Of a DNA stretch of 64,000 bases, positions 11,325 through 19,958 are shown one piece after another. The number at the start of each line of letters is the position of its first letter. Positions within the stretch are counted from its first letter, which is position 1. The position numbers were made by a program, and so were the translations under genes. The notes below the pieces were generated by a model. It searched no databases, was not told the origin of the DNA, and saw nothing but the letters and a program-made list of their open reading frames with translations. The DNA comes from Antarcticimicrobium sp040365005 (lineage in GTDB: Bacteria > Pseudomonadota > Alphaproteobacteria > Rhodobacterales > Rhodobacteraceae), in contig NZ_BAABWV010000009.1 of assembly GCF_040365005.1 (NCBI RefSeq), positions 112,427 to 176,426 on the forward strand. Reading direction: 5' to 3'.

Positions 11325-12089
11325 TCACTCCCAGATCGGCAGCCCGGACAGGGCCGAGACCGCGATGATCGAATAGGCCACCGCGCGATAAACCCGGTCC
11401 AGCCCGGGGCGGAAAATCGCAGCGCCGGCAAGGTTGCCCAACAGGTTCGGCAGCGCTAGCGCCATTCCCAGTGCCACCGGGACCAGGATCAGCCTGTCCT
11501 GGACCGCGAGCAGGCCCAAAAGCACGATGTCGAAGAAAAACAGATAGGACATGATCGAGGCGCGGACAACCGGCACCGGGTTCGGGCTCGCCATGTAGAG
11601 CAGGATCACCGGCGGCCCCGGCATCGCCGCCAGCCCGCCGAGAAAGCCCGCCAGACCGCCGGTGCCCAGCACCATTCGTGGGCCCAGCGTGCCCCGGTAG
11701 CGCACCCCGGCGATCAGGCAGGCCAGCATCGCCAGCGACAGCAGCGACACGCCGGTGCGAAACAGCTCGGGCGCGATCATGCTCAGCGCCCAGAGACCCA
11801 GCGGCAACACCAAGAGTGTCGCCCCGACCAGCCGCAGCAGGTCGCCCCGGTCGGAGCGGCGCAGCGCGGCGGGAATATTGGGGATCGGACCCAGCAGGTC
11901 CATCGCCGAGATCGCGATCAGCGCCGAAAGCGGCGGCAGCACCTGCGCCGCCACGGGCACGAAGACGAGGCCAGCGCCGAAGCCGGCAAAGCCGCGCACC
12001 ATGCCCGCAACGAAGGCCGCCAGCGCCAGCCAGCCCAGCCCCGGCGTTGCCAGGGCCGAGACAAGCGCGTCAGGCGTCCACGTTGGCAA
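11325..12089 (-). CDS. TSUP (TauE/SafE) family membrane transporter
   Basis: 254 residues if it starts at the TTG inside the end of secF; a GTG 42 bases further up would add residues with no family character. About eight hydrophobic helices are present, with the TSUP N-terminal motif FVAGMVRGFAGFGAGLVFVP and the second-half match GGLAGFLGGLAAMPGPPVILLYM. The family exports sulfite, sulfonates or other organic anions; the substrate here is unknown. The start overlaps secF by 20 bases. Confidence 0.8.
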   Translation of the reverse strand: MPTWTPDALVSALATPGLGWLALAAFVAGMVRGFAGFGAGLVFVPVAAQVLPPLSALIAISAMDLLGPIPNIPAALRRSDRGDLLRLVGATLLVLPLGLWALSMIAPELFRTGVSLLSLAMLACLIAGVRYRGTLGPRMVLGTGGLAGFLGGLAAMPGPPVILLYMASPNPVPVVRASIMSYLFFFDIVLLGLLAVQDRLILVPVALGMALALPNLLGNLAGAAIFRPGLDRVYRAVAYSIIAVSALSGLPIWE

Positions 12090-13041
12090 ACTGGTTCCCG
12101 GCGTTCTTCGGATCCGGCTTGGACCAGTCACGCTTGACGCCGAGGAACAGCAGGATCGCCGAGGCCACGAAGACCGAGGAATAGGTGCCCACGATCACGC
12201 CCCAGATCATCGCGAAGACAAAGCCGCGGATCACGTCGCCGCCCAGAACGAACAGCGCGATCAGCGCCAGCAGGGTGGTGACCGAGGTCATCAGCGTCCG
12301 GCTGAGGGTCTCGTTGATCGAGATGTTCATCACATCCTTCAGCGGCTTCTGCTTGTACTTGCGCAGGTTCTCGCGGACGCGGTCGAACACCACCACCGTA
12401 TCGTTCAGCGAATAGCCGACGATGGTCAGCAGCGCCGCGATGATCGCCAGGTCGAACTTGATCTGCAGCTCGGAAAAGATGCCGATGGTCAGCAGCACGT
12501 CATGCACCAGCGCCACCACGGCCCCCAGCGCGAACTGCCATTCAAAGCGCATCCAGATATAGATCAGCACCGCGCCGATCGCCAGGACCACCGCCAGCGC
12601 GGCGGTCTGCACCAGCTCGCCCGAGACCTTGGGCCCGACGGATTCGACCGAGACGAACTTGATATCCGGAACCACGGCCTGCAGCGCGCCCTCGACGCTC
12701 TGCACCGTCTCGGCATTGATCGCCTCTTCGTCGTCCTGCGCCTGGATGCGGATCATCGCCACGTGCTGATCGGCACGAAAACCGGGGTCGAACACCTCGG
12801 AAATCAGCACATCACCCAGCCCCAGCGGCGTGATCGCATCGCGATAGACGCCGACATCCAGGTTGGTGGCGCTCTCGGTGCGGATGGTGGTGCCGCCCCG
12901 GAAGTCGATGCCATAGTTCAGCCCGCGCAGCGCGAAGGAGCCGAAGGCCATGAGCATCAGCAGCCCGGAGAGGCCCAGCCAGAGCTTCCACCGGTTGAAG
13001 AAATCGAACGAGGTTTGCTCGGGAACCAGTCGCAGTCGCAT
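12070..13041 (-). CDS. secF: Protein translocase subunit SecF
   Basis: 323 residues starting MRLRLVPEQTSFDFF. One N-terminal helix, a periplasmic domain beginning with the conserved GLNYGIDFRGGT, and five C-terminal helices carrying SLNDTVVVFDRVREN are visible. SecF works with SecD to pull preproteins out of SecYEG using the proton gradient. The ATG is one base downstream of the secD stop, so the two are tightly coupled. Confidence 0.97.
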   Translation of the reverse strand: MRLRLVPEQTSFDFFNRWKLWLGLSGLLMLMAFGSFALRGLNYGIDFRGGTTIRTESATNLDVGVYRDAITPLGLGDVLISEVFDPGFRADQHVAMIRIQAQDDEEAINAETVQSVEGALQAVVPDIKFVSVESVGPKVSGELVQTAALAVVLAIGAVLIYIWMRFEWQFALGAVVALVHDVLLTIGIFSELQIKFDLAIIAALLTIVGYSLNDTVVVFDRVRENLRKYKQKPLKDVMNISINETLSRTLMTSVTTLLALIALFVLGGDVIRGFVFAMIWGVIVGTYSSVFVASAILLFLGVKRDWSKPDPKNAGNQFANVDA

Positions 13042-13042
13042 C

Positions 13043-14704
13043 TTATACCTCGATCGTTTTGGGGCGGCGGCGTTCAAACCAGATCACGATCAGCAGCCGG
13101 GTCACGTAGATCGCCGTAAAGACCGAGGTGATCAGACCAAGGCCAAGGGTGATGGCGAACCCGCGCACCGGGCCGGAGCCGATGGCGAACAGGATCACCG
13201 CGGTGATGAAGGTGGTGATATTGGCGTCGAGGATCGCGCTGAGCGCCTTTTCATAGCCCAGTTCGATGGCGCGGCTGGGGCCCTTGGCGGTTTTCAGCTC
13301 TTCCCGGATCCGCTCGAAGATCAGCACGTTGGCGTCCACCGCCATGCCGACGGTCAGGACGATCCCGGCGATCCCCGGAAGGGTCAGCGTGGCCCCGATC
13401 AGCGACAGCAGGCCAAAGATCAGCCCGACGTTCAGGATCAGCGCGATATTGGCGAACAGGCCGAACAGCCCGTAGCTCAGCGCCATGAACACCAGCACCC
13501 CGACGAAGGCGACCCCGGTGGCCAGCTTGCCGGCCTCGATGCTGTCGGCGCCGAGTTCCGGGCCGATGGTGCGCTCTTCGAGGAAGTCCAGCCCTGCCGG
13601 CAATGCGCCCGCGCGCAGCAGCACGGCCAGGTTGGTGCTCTCCTCGACGGTGAACTGGCCGGTGATGATTCCCGAGCCGCCGGGAATGTGGCTCTGGATC
13701 ACCGGGGCGCTGATCACCTCGTCATCGAGCACGATCGCAAAGGGCGAGCCGATGTTGTCGCGGGTGTAATCGCCGAACTTGCGCGCGCCGGAGGTGTTGA
13801 AGCGGAAGCTGACCGCCGGTCGCCCGTTCTGGTCAAAGCTGGGCTGGGCGTCGACCAGTTCCTCGCCGGTGACGACGGGGGCAGCCTCGACGGTGTAATA
13901 GACTCCCTCTTCGTCGATCGACGGCAGGATCTTGTTGCCGACGCCGGCGTTGGCATCCGGGTCCGAGCCGCGTCCGACCACCGGGTTGAAGGTCAGCTGC
14001 GCGGTGGTGCCGATGATCGCCTTGAGTTCCGCCGCGCTGCCGATGCCGGGCACCTGGATCAGGATCCGGTCTGAGCCCTGGCGCAGGATCGTGGGTTCGC
14101 GGGTGCCGACCTCGTCGATGCGGCGGCGGACGATCTCCAGCGCCTGTTTCACCGTGCGATCGTCGGAGGCGAGTTTCTCGGCATCCGACAGGGTGACGAC
14201 GATCTCTCCATCGTCGCCACTGACAACGATATCGGTTGAACCCGCACCGCTAAGTGATTGAATAGGCCGGGCCAATCCGCGCACGACCTCGACCGCGCGG
14301 GCCATGTTCTCGGGCTGGCTGATGCGAATGCGCAGCTCGTCCGGGGGCGAGGGTTGCAGGCGGATGGTGCCGATGGTGGCGCGTTCGGGGCGCAGGGCGT
14401 CGCGGATCTCGGGCCACATCGCCTGCATCCGGCTTTCATAGACGTCGCCCACCCGGACCTCGGCCAGCAGATGCGCGCCGCCGCGCAGGTCGAGCCCGAG
14501 GTTGACCAGAGACGACGGCAGGAAGGACGGCCACTGGCCAGCCTGCGCCTCGAGTTCGGGGGTGGAAATCCCGGTCTCGAGCACCGCGCGGGCGTCGTTG
14601 GATTGCTCCACCCTGTTGTAGAACGCGTTCGGCAGGGCGAGGAACAGACCCGCCGCGCAAAGCAGCCAGATCAGCACCCGCTTCCAAAGATCGAATTGCA
14701 GCAT
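13043..14704 (-). CDS. secD: Protein translocase subunit SecD
   Basis: 553 residues, normal for SecD. The N-terminal helix is followed by NLGLDLRGGAHLL, the large periplasmic P1 domain (to about residue 360), and five membrane helices with VGMAVDANVLIFERIREEL, the proton-pathway motif shared with RND proteins. Lies 34 bases downstream of yajC and directly before secF. Confidence 0.97.
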   Translation of the reverse strand: MLQFDLWKRVLIWLLCAAGLFLALPNAFYNRVEQSNDARAVLETGISTPELEAQAGQWPSFLPSSLVNLGLDLRGGAHLLAEVRVGDVYESRMQAMWPEIRDALRPERATIGTIRLQPSPPDELRIRISQPENMARAVEVVRGLARPIQSLSGAGSTDIVVSGDDGEIVVTLSDAEKLASDDRTVKQALEIVRRRIDEVGTREPTILRQGSDRILIQVPGIGSAAELKAIIGTTAQLTFNPVVGRGSDPDANAGVGNKILPSIDEEGVYYTVEAAPVVTGEELVDAQPSFDQNGRPAVSFRFNTSGARKFGDYTRDNIGSPFAIVLDDEVISAPVIQSHIPGGSGIITGQFTVEESTNLAVLLRAGALPAGLDFLEERTIGPELGADSIEAGKLATGVAFVGVLVFMALSYGLFGLFANIALILNVGLIFGLLSLIGATLTLPGIAGIVLTVGMAVDANVLIFERIREELKTAKGPSRAIELGYEKALSAILDANITTFITAVILFAIGSGPVRGFAITLGLGLITSVFTAIYVTRLLIVIWFERRRPKTIEV

Positions 14705-14738
14705 TACCCTGCCTTTTCAGTGGGTTACAAGGTCAGCT

Positions 14739-15023
14739 TCAGCTTGCCGGTTCGGTCTTGCTGGTCACCTGGGCGATGGTCGACTTGACGACGCGGACCT
14801 TGACGCCCTCGGCCAGTTCGACCTCGACCTCGTTGTCGTCCTTGACCTTGCTGACCTTGCCGATCAGCCCGCCCTGGGTGACGATCTGGTCGCCGCGCCG
14901 CACCGCCGCGACCATGGCCTGGTGTTCCTTGACCTTTTTCTGCTGGGGACGGATCAGCAGGAAATACATGATCGCGAAGATCAGGATGAGCGGGAGAAAC
15001 TGGCCGATTGCGCCTGCGTCCAT
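14739..15023 (-). CDS. yajC: Sec translocase accessory subunit YajC
   Basis: 94 residues. A single N-terminal membrane helix containing IFAIMYFLLIRPQQKK is followed by a small basic domain with GDQIVTQGGLIGKV, the standard YajC signature. Forms the SecDF-YajC accessory complex; leads the yajC-secD-secF operon. Confidence 0.95.
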   Translation of the reverse strand: MDAGAIGQFLPLILIFAIMYFLLIRPQQKKVKEHQAMVAAVRRGDQIVTQGGLIGKVSKVKDDNEVEVELAEGVKVRVVKSTIAQVTSKTEPAS

Positions 15024-15363
15024 GGGGGAATCCTTCGGTAAGCTGAGGCGGGGCAGCCCCCGCGGTTTGGCGGGAACCTATGCGGTGGCCCCCGGGTTTG
15101 CAAGGCGGCGAATTGGGGAGTTCGGGCGTTGTTTCGTAGGGTTTCGGCCGGTCCGACCGGGGCGGATTCCGCCCGATCGGGGAGTCCGACGCCGATTTCG
15201 TACGATCCGGTTGGATTCGGGGGGGATTAGGCCGGAACGCAACGCCCGGTCCCCGGGCAACGCCGTCCTCACTGCGCCTTCTTCCTGGGAGAGGTTGGTG
15301 CCCTGCCCGTCCGACGGTTCGCCCCGCCCCGTTGCACCTTTATCGGGCGTTGCGCCGCTTGCG
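15024..15363. other. Gene-free stretch between yajC and serS (left part)
   Basis: GC-rich sequence between divergent yajC and serS. No convincing coding region was found; in-frame readings are Arg/Pro-rich and resemble nothing. It must contain both promoters, but no clear -35/-10 pair stands out. A TTTCGTACGAT 11-mer near 15196 also occurs at 256-266, upstream of the TPR gene. Confidence 0.5.
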
Positions 15364-15441
15364 CCTGTCATCCCCGCGCAGGCGGGGATCTGGTGGCGAC
15401 ATCAGCTTTGGGAGGCCCCCCGCTTTCGCGGGGGTGACAGG
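15364..15441. repeat. Palindromic intergenic repeat, copy 1
   Basis: A 78-base element bounded by CCTGTCA and TGACAGG inverted ends. It contains two hairpins, TCCCCGCGCAGGCGGGGA on the left and a CCCCGC-TTTC-GCGGGG on the right. A second copy with the same ends and hairpins lies at 22450-22528. Such CATCCCCGC-type REP/MITE-like repeats are common in proteobacterial intergenic DNA. Confidence 0.85.
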
Positions 15442-15569
15442 GACATGGGGCATCGCGGGGATGCGCGGGCGCCACAGGCCATGCCACCGCGACGGCGGGG
15501 CATGTTCCCCCTGCCCGCGCTTTGCGGCATAACCCGGCCAGACCGATTCACCCCGAGGGAGCGACCCCC

Positions 15570-16862
15570 ATGCATGACATCCGTGCGATCCGCGAAAACC
15601 CGCAGGCGTTCGACGCCGCCCTGGCCCGCCGGGGGGATGCGCCGATGTCCTCCGAGCTGTTGTCGGTGGACGAGGCGCGGCGCGCCAAGATCCTGGCCGC
15701 AGAGACCGCGCAGGCCGAGCAGAACAAGGCCGCCAAGGCGATCGGCGCAGCCAAGGCCAAGGGCGACGAGGCCGAGTTCGAGCGGCTGCGCGCCGAGGTC
15801 TCGGAGAAGAAATCGGAAGTCACCGCGATGCAGGCCGAGGCCAAGGCACTGGACGCGAAACTGACCGACATGCTGGCGCGCATTCCCAACCTGCCGGCCG
15901 AGGACGTGCCCGAGGGCGAGGACGAGAATGACAACGTCGAGGTGCACCGCTGGGGCACACCGCGCGAGATGGATTTCGCGCCGAAGGAACATTTCGAGAT
16001 TGCAGGCGTGCTGCCGGGGATGGATTTCGAGACCGGCGCCAAGATCAGTGGCGCGCGTTTCGTGGTGCTGCGCGGCGCGGTGGCGCGGATTCACCGGGCC
16101 CTGGCGCAGTTCATGCTGGATACCCACGTGGACGAGAACGGGCTGACCGAGACCCAGACCCCGGTACTGGTACGCGACGAGGCGATGTATGGCACCGACA
16201 AGCTGCCGAAGTTCGGCGAGGACAGCTACCAGACCACCAACGGCTGGTGGCTGATCCCGACGTCGGAAGTGACGCTGACCTACTCGGTCTCGGGCGAGGT
16301 GTTGGGCGAGGCTGAATTGCCGATCCGGATGACGGCGCATACCCAGTGTTTCCGCAGCGAGGCGGGCAGCGCCGGCAAGGATACCTCGGGCATGTTGCGC
16401 CAGCACCAGTTCGAGAAGGTCGAGATGGTCTCGATCACCCACCCGGACGAGAGCGACGCGGAACAGAAACGCATGTTGCGCTGTGCCGAGGGGCTGCTGG
16501 AGAAGCTGGGGGTGCCCTATCGCACCGTGATCCTGTGCACCGGCGACATGGGGTTCGGCGCGCGCCGCACCTTTGACATCGAGGCCTGGCTGCCCGGGCA
16601 GGATACCTATCGCGAGATTTCCAGCGTCTCGACCACCGGCGATTTCCAGGCCCGGCGGATGAACGCGCGGTTCAAGCCCGCGGATGGCGGCAAGCCCGCG
16701 TTCGTGCATACGCTGAACGGCTCGGGGCTGGCGGTGGGGCGCTGCCTGATCGCGGTGCTGGAGAACGGGCAGAACGCCGATGGCTCGGTCACCCTGCCCG
16801 AGGTGCTGGCGCCCTACCTCGGTGGCAAGACCACGCTGACCGCCGAGGGCACGCTGGCCTGA
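15570..16862 (+). CDS. serS: Serine--tRNA ligase
   Basis: 430 residues starting MHDIRAIRENPQAFDAAL. The N-terminal part (to about residue 110) is the two-helix coiled coil that grips tRNA-Ser. Class II motifs follow: motif 2 FRSEAGSAGKDTSGMLRQHQ, with the TSE serine-binding loop as PTSEVTLT, and motif 3 NGSGLAVGRCLIAVLEN. Charges tRNA-Ser. A GAGGGAG ribosome site precedes the ATG. Confidence 0.98.
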   Translation: MHDIRAIRENPQAFDAALARRGDAPMSSELLSVDEARRAKILAAETAQAEQNKAAKAIGAAKAKGDEAEFERLRAEVSEKKSEVTAMQAEAKALDAKLTDMLARIPNLPAEDVPEGEDENDNVEVHRWGTPREMDFAPKEHFEIAGVLPGMDFETGAKISGARFVVLRGAVARIHRALAQFMLDTHVDENGLTETQTPVLVRDEAMYGTDKLPKFGEDSYQTTNGWWLIPTSEVTLTYSVSGEVLGEAELPIRMTAHTQCFRSEAGSAGKDTSGMLRQHQFEKVEMVSITHPDESDAEQKRMLRCAEGLLEKLGVPYRTVILCTGDMGFGARRTFDIEAWLPGQDTYREISSVSTTGDFQARRMNARFKPADGGKPAFVHTLNGSGLAVGRCLIAVLENGQNADGSVTLPEVLAPYLGGKTTLTAEGTLA

Positions 16863-16913
16863 TCGACGGCACCGGGACTAGAAACGGGACAAGACAGGGG
16901 AAAGGGCGGTGGA

Positions 16914-17495
16914 TCAGCCGTCCTTTTTCTTTTTCTTGCCCTTCTTGGATTTTTTCGACTTCTTGGTGTCTTTTGCCTTTTTGGCGTCCTTTCCCTTGAG
17001 CTTGGCCTTTCTCGCCTTCTCCTTGGCTTTTTTCTTGGCCTTGGCGAATTCCTCGGCCAGCGCCTCGGCCTTTTTCTTGGCCTTGGCCGCCTTGGCCTTT
17101 GCCTTGGCCTTCTTGCTGTCGGCGATGGCCTCCGGGGTCGGTTCCGGGTCAGCGGCGATGGGTGCGGCGGGGGTCGCGGCCGGTTGTGCAGCGGACGGTT
17201 TCGCGGCGGGCTTGGCGGTGGCGGGCTTGGCGCGAGACGGCGTTTTGCGCGCAGGCGGTTTGGCCACGGCGGCGCGCTTGGCGGGCGTGGCCGGACCCGG
17301 GGCGGCGGTCGCGGCGGTCTGGATGGCCCGGGCGGCGGCGATCATCGCGGCGGCGCGTTGCGGGCCGATCTTGCGCACCGCGACGAGGTCTTCGACCTTG
17401 GCCTCGGCCAGCGCTTCGGGCGTGGCGATGCCCTGGTCGGTCAGGGTGCGGGCCAGGGCCGGGCCGATGCCGCGAATGTCGGTGAGCTGGGTCAT
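16914..17495 (-). CDS. Helix-hairpin-helix protein with Lys/Ala-rich histone-like tail
   Basis: 193 residues from MTQLTDIRGIG. Residues 1-55 form a helix-hairpin-helix unit with two GIGP/KIGPQRAA hairpins, a fold that binds DNA or RNA backbones. From about residue 65 onward the protein is Ala/Pro/Lys-rich, and the last 60 residues are almost pure Lys/Ala, resembling histone H1 tails. A nucleic-acid binding role is inferred. Rhodobacterales carry similar HhH plus basic-tail modules on ribosomal protein L21. A GAGAAAG stretch precedes the ATG. Confidence 0.75.
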   Translation of the reverse strand: MTQLTDIRGIGPALARTLTDQGIATPEALAEAKVEDLVAVRKIGPQRAAAMIAAARAIQTAATAAPGPATPAKRAAVAKPPARKTPSRAKPATAKPAAKPSAAQPAATPAAPIAADPEPTPEAIADSKKAKAKAKAAKAKKKAEALAEEFAKAKKKAKEKARKAKLKGKDAKKAKDTKKSKKSKKGKKKKKDG

Positions 17496-17599
17496 TCTTT
17501 CTCCTTCTGTCTCCCGGGGGGTGGGCAACAACTGACGGGGCTCCGCCGGCAACCGGCGGAGGTGGCGTGAAGCCTAGCGCAGAGCCGGCCCGAATGTAT

Positions 17600-17643
17600 A
17601 TACAAAAAATATACGGAATGCGCCGCTGCGGCAGTGCGGCGCA
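17600..17643 (-). terminator. Possible terminator after the desaturase gene
   Basis: On the minus strand an 8-bp stem TGCGCCGC/GCGGCGCA (17619-17643) is followed after a few bases by TATATTTTTTG. It lies just downstream of the desaturase stop. The T-tract is offset from the stem, so efficiency is uncertain. The adjacent AT-rich TATATAC may instead serve the next gene as a -10 element. Confidence 0.45.
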
Positions 17644-17665
17644 TCGCCCGGATCAGGCGGCCCGC

Positions 17666-18664
17666 CTAGCCCGCCGTGGCGCGGGGACCCTGCGCACGCA
17701 GCCTGGCGCCGCGGCCCGGGAAGGGCACCAGGCGTTTGGCTTCCTCGTCCCAGAGCTTGAGCCGCAGCGCCGCCACGGCCTCGGGGAACCTGATCCGGCG
17801 CGGGGCGTATTCCGGCGGCAGGTTGTAGTGGCAGGCGCGCAGCCGATAGGACGGGATGCGGGCGTTGAAATGGTGGATGTCATGCAGGGTGATGCAGGCC
17901 ACCGCCAGGTCGAAGGCCCAGCCGAAGTCCAATGCCGAGGAGCCCTGCAGCGCCGCGAGTTGCGGATCGAGGTCGGGGCGGCGGTCCCAGTAGGTATCCT
18001 CGAAATTATGCTGCAGGTAGACGAGGAACACCCCGATCATGCCGCCCAGCAGCGAGAAGGCGAAATAGACGCCAAGGCCGGTCCAGCCCGACAGCGCGAA
18101 GATCAGCCCGACCCAGGCCAGCACCGCGAGGTTGTGCAGCAGCACCCCCCTGACCCCGAACCGGGTGGTGTTCTTGGGCCAGCGGTAGCGGATGAAATAG
18201 GTAAAGAGCGCGCCCAGCGGCACCAGGATGAAGGGGTTGCGATAGAGACGGTATTGCAACCGCGTCCAGAACCCCGCCGCGTTCCATTCGCGCAGGGTCA
18301 TGGTGTGGATCTCGCCGGTTTCGCGGTGCTCGAGGTTGCCGATGCCGGAATGGTGGAGGTTGTGGTTCTGCTTCATCACCTCGAAGGGGGCGAAGGTGAA
18401 GGGCGACAGGCCATGGCCGGCCCATTCGTTCTGGGCCCGGGTCTCGAACAGGGAATGGTGGCCGCAATCGTGTTGCAGCACGTAGAGCCGCACCGCCGAA
18501 AAGGCATGCACCACGCCGGCAGGGATCAGAACGTACCATTGCGCCACATGGGCGATCGCCAGGTAGAGCGAGGCGAAATAGACCGCGAAGGTGCCGAAAT
18601 AGCTGAGCGCGGCCAGGCGGTTGTCCTGCCTGGCGTATTGTCTGGTGTAAGCCCTGAGATCCAT
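17666..18664 (-). CDS. Membrane fatty acid desaturase
   Basis: 332 residues. The three di-iron histidine boxes are present: HDCGHHSLF (about residue 80), HNLHHSG (about 116) and HDIHHFN (about 285). Four hydrophobic helices flank them, the standard layout of integral membrane desaturases, which insert double bonds into acyl chains. The chosen ATG has GGGGACAGAG just upstream; an ATG 12 bases earlier is possible. Stands alone; the exact substrate cannot be told from sequence. Confidence 0.88.
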   Translation of the reverse strand: MDLRAYTRQYARQDNRLAALSYFGTFAVYFASLYLAIAHVAQWYVLIPAGVVHAFSAVRLYVLQHDCGHHSLFETRAQNEWAGHGLSPFTFAPFEVMKQNHNLHHSGIGNLEHRETGEIHTMTLREWNAAGFWTRLQYRLYRNPFILVPLGALFTYFIRYRWPKNTTRFGVRGVLLHNLAVLAWVGLIFALSGWTGLGVYFAFSLLGGMIGVFLVYLQHNFEDTYWDRRPDLDPQLAALQGSSALDFGWAFDLAVACITLHDIHHFNARIPSYRLRACHYNLPPEYAPRRIRFPEAVAALRLKLWDEEAKRLVPFPGRGARLRAQGPRATAG

Positions 18665-18791
18665 CTCTGTCCCCATGCGTTGTCGTCGAACGGCCCCCAT
18701 CAGGTAGGCACCCACGCCACGCGCGCAAGTCCGCCCGCGCCGTCATCCTATGATAACGCGGGTTTATGACGAAATCACCACCTTCGCCCCG

Positions 18792-19796
18792 TCATTTGCA
18801 GATCGGCAACTCCAGCGGTGGTTGTTTCGGCAGCGATTGCCGCCACTCGTTGATGATCGGCTGGAGGGTTCTTTTGGGCCAGAATCTCGGTGCGCGGATC
18901 GCCTTGAGGCAGGCCGCGTTCCAGTAGAGTCCGGCGCGGGCCAGCGACCGGCCCTTTTTCACCACCTTTGCGACCGCGTCGATGTCACCGCCCTCCGGGT
19001 AGATGTAGAGCGTCGTCGGGTTTCCCTCGACCCGCGCGAGGATCTCGCGGGCCTCCGGGGGCGACCAGGTGGTGCAGCCGTTGCTGCGGCCGCCGGTGTA
19101 GTTCACCAGCCGTCCGAAGGGGACATAGCCCGCGTCATCGGCGTAGGGGCTGTCGGGGTTCTTCAGGCGGCATTGCCACTTGACGAAAACCGCCGGATGG
19201 CCGCCGATGGCGCGCTCTCGCGCGTTGTCGGTGTCGCCCTCGCCGTCGAACAGCAGGAAGGTGCGATGGAACGGCGTCTGCTTGCCGGATTGGCTGACAT
19301 AGCCCTTGAAGGAGGTCCGCGTCTCGGCGGTCACATAGGCGCCGCCCATGGTCAGTTTTGACCCCTCGGCGTTGCTGAAGTGTTTCGCGCATTGGCGACC
19401 GTTGGAGAAATCGGCGCGTTTCAGTTTCCGCCCGTTGCCATAGCCCGAGGACACCGCGCGAAAGGATTTGGCGGCCTCGCAGATGACGTAGAAGCGGCGG
19501 CCCGGCTTGCCGCCGGCGGCAGTGCTGGGGCGGGTCGCGTCCATGGCGAGGTAGCAGGGGTTGGACACCCTGCCCTCGGCCCGTTTGCGTTGGTAGAGCG
19601 CACGCGCCCGGGTCAGGACCACCGGGGCGATCTGCCCCTCGCCCGTGCCGACGTGTTTTTGCAGCCATGCGGGAATTTGCGCGGTTTGGGCGGCCACCGG
19701 AGCCGATTGAAAGCCGGGCCATGCGGCCAGCACAAGGGCGGCAAGGCTGCGACGGGGCGCATTCAACAGCACTGCGACATTCTCCTGCTTGATCAT
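18792..19796 (-). CDS. L,D-transpeptidase-like murein catalytic domain protein (YkuD_2 type)
   Basis: 334 residues from MIKQENVAVLL; an ATG 15 bases earlier is also possible and neither has a good ribosome site. A signal peptide ends near VAAQ (residue 36). The putative catalytic Cys241 sits in GGRSNGCTTWSP, corresponding to the (S/T)HGC motif of L,D-transpeptidases but with Asn for His. Upstream GGHPAVFVKW (about residue 198) could supply the His. The family makes or edits peptidoglycan 3-3 crosslinks or attaches proteins; the specific activity is inferred only. Confidence 0.72.
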   Translation of the reverse strand: MIKQENVAVLLNAPRRSLAALVLAAWPGFQSAPVAAQTAQIPAWLQKHVGTGEGQIAPVVLTRARALYQRKRAEGRVSNPCYLAMDATRPSTAAGGKPGRRFYVICEAAKSFRAVSSGYGNGRKLKRADFSNGRQCAKHFSNAEGSKLTMGGAYVTAETRTSFKGYVSQSGKQTPFHRTFLLFDGEGDTDNARERAIGGHPAVFVKWQCRLKNPDSPYADDAGYVPFGRLVNYTGGRSNGCTTWSPPEAREILARVEGNPTTLYIYPEGGDIDAVAKVVKKGRSLARAGLYWNAACLKAIRAPRFWPKRTLQPIINEWRQSLPKQPPLELPICK

Positions 19797-19958
19797 CCTC
19801 GGGACCAGCATAGCACAAATCACGTGCCTGCCGATGGTCCTGCGGTGGGTAGCAGAAGATTGCCGATGCGGCGCGGCCGCGATACAGGCGCATCGCGCCC
19901 GGTGCGGAGGACCGCCCCCCATCGGGGGGCGATCATCGGGCTTTCCGGTCGGTCCGCC

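Noticed and set aside
15078..15371. 97-codon minus-strand frame between yajC and serS
   Set aside because: Gly/Arg/Pro-rich composition and overlap with the palindromic repeat argue against a gene.
15364..15441. CRISPR-like repeat
   Set aside because: Only two dispersed copies 7 kb apart, no spacer array and no cas genes.
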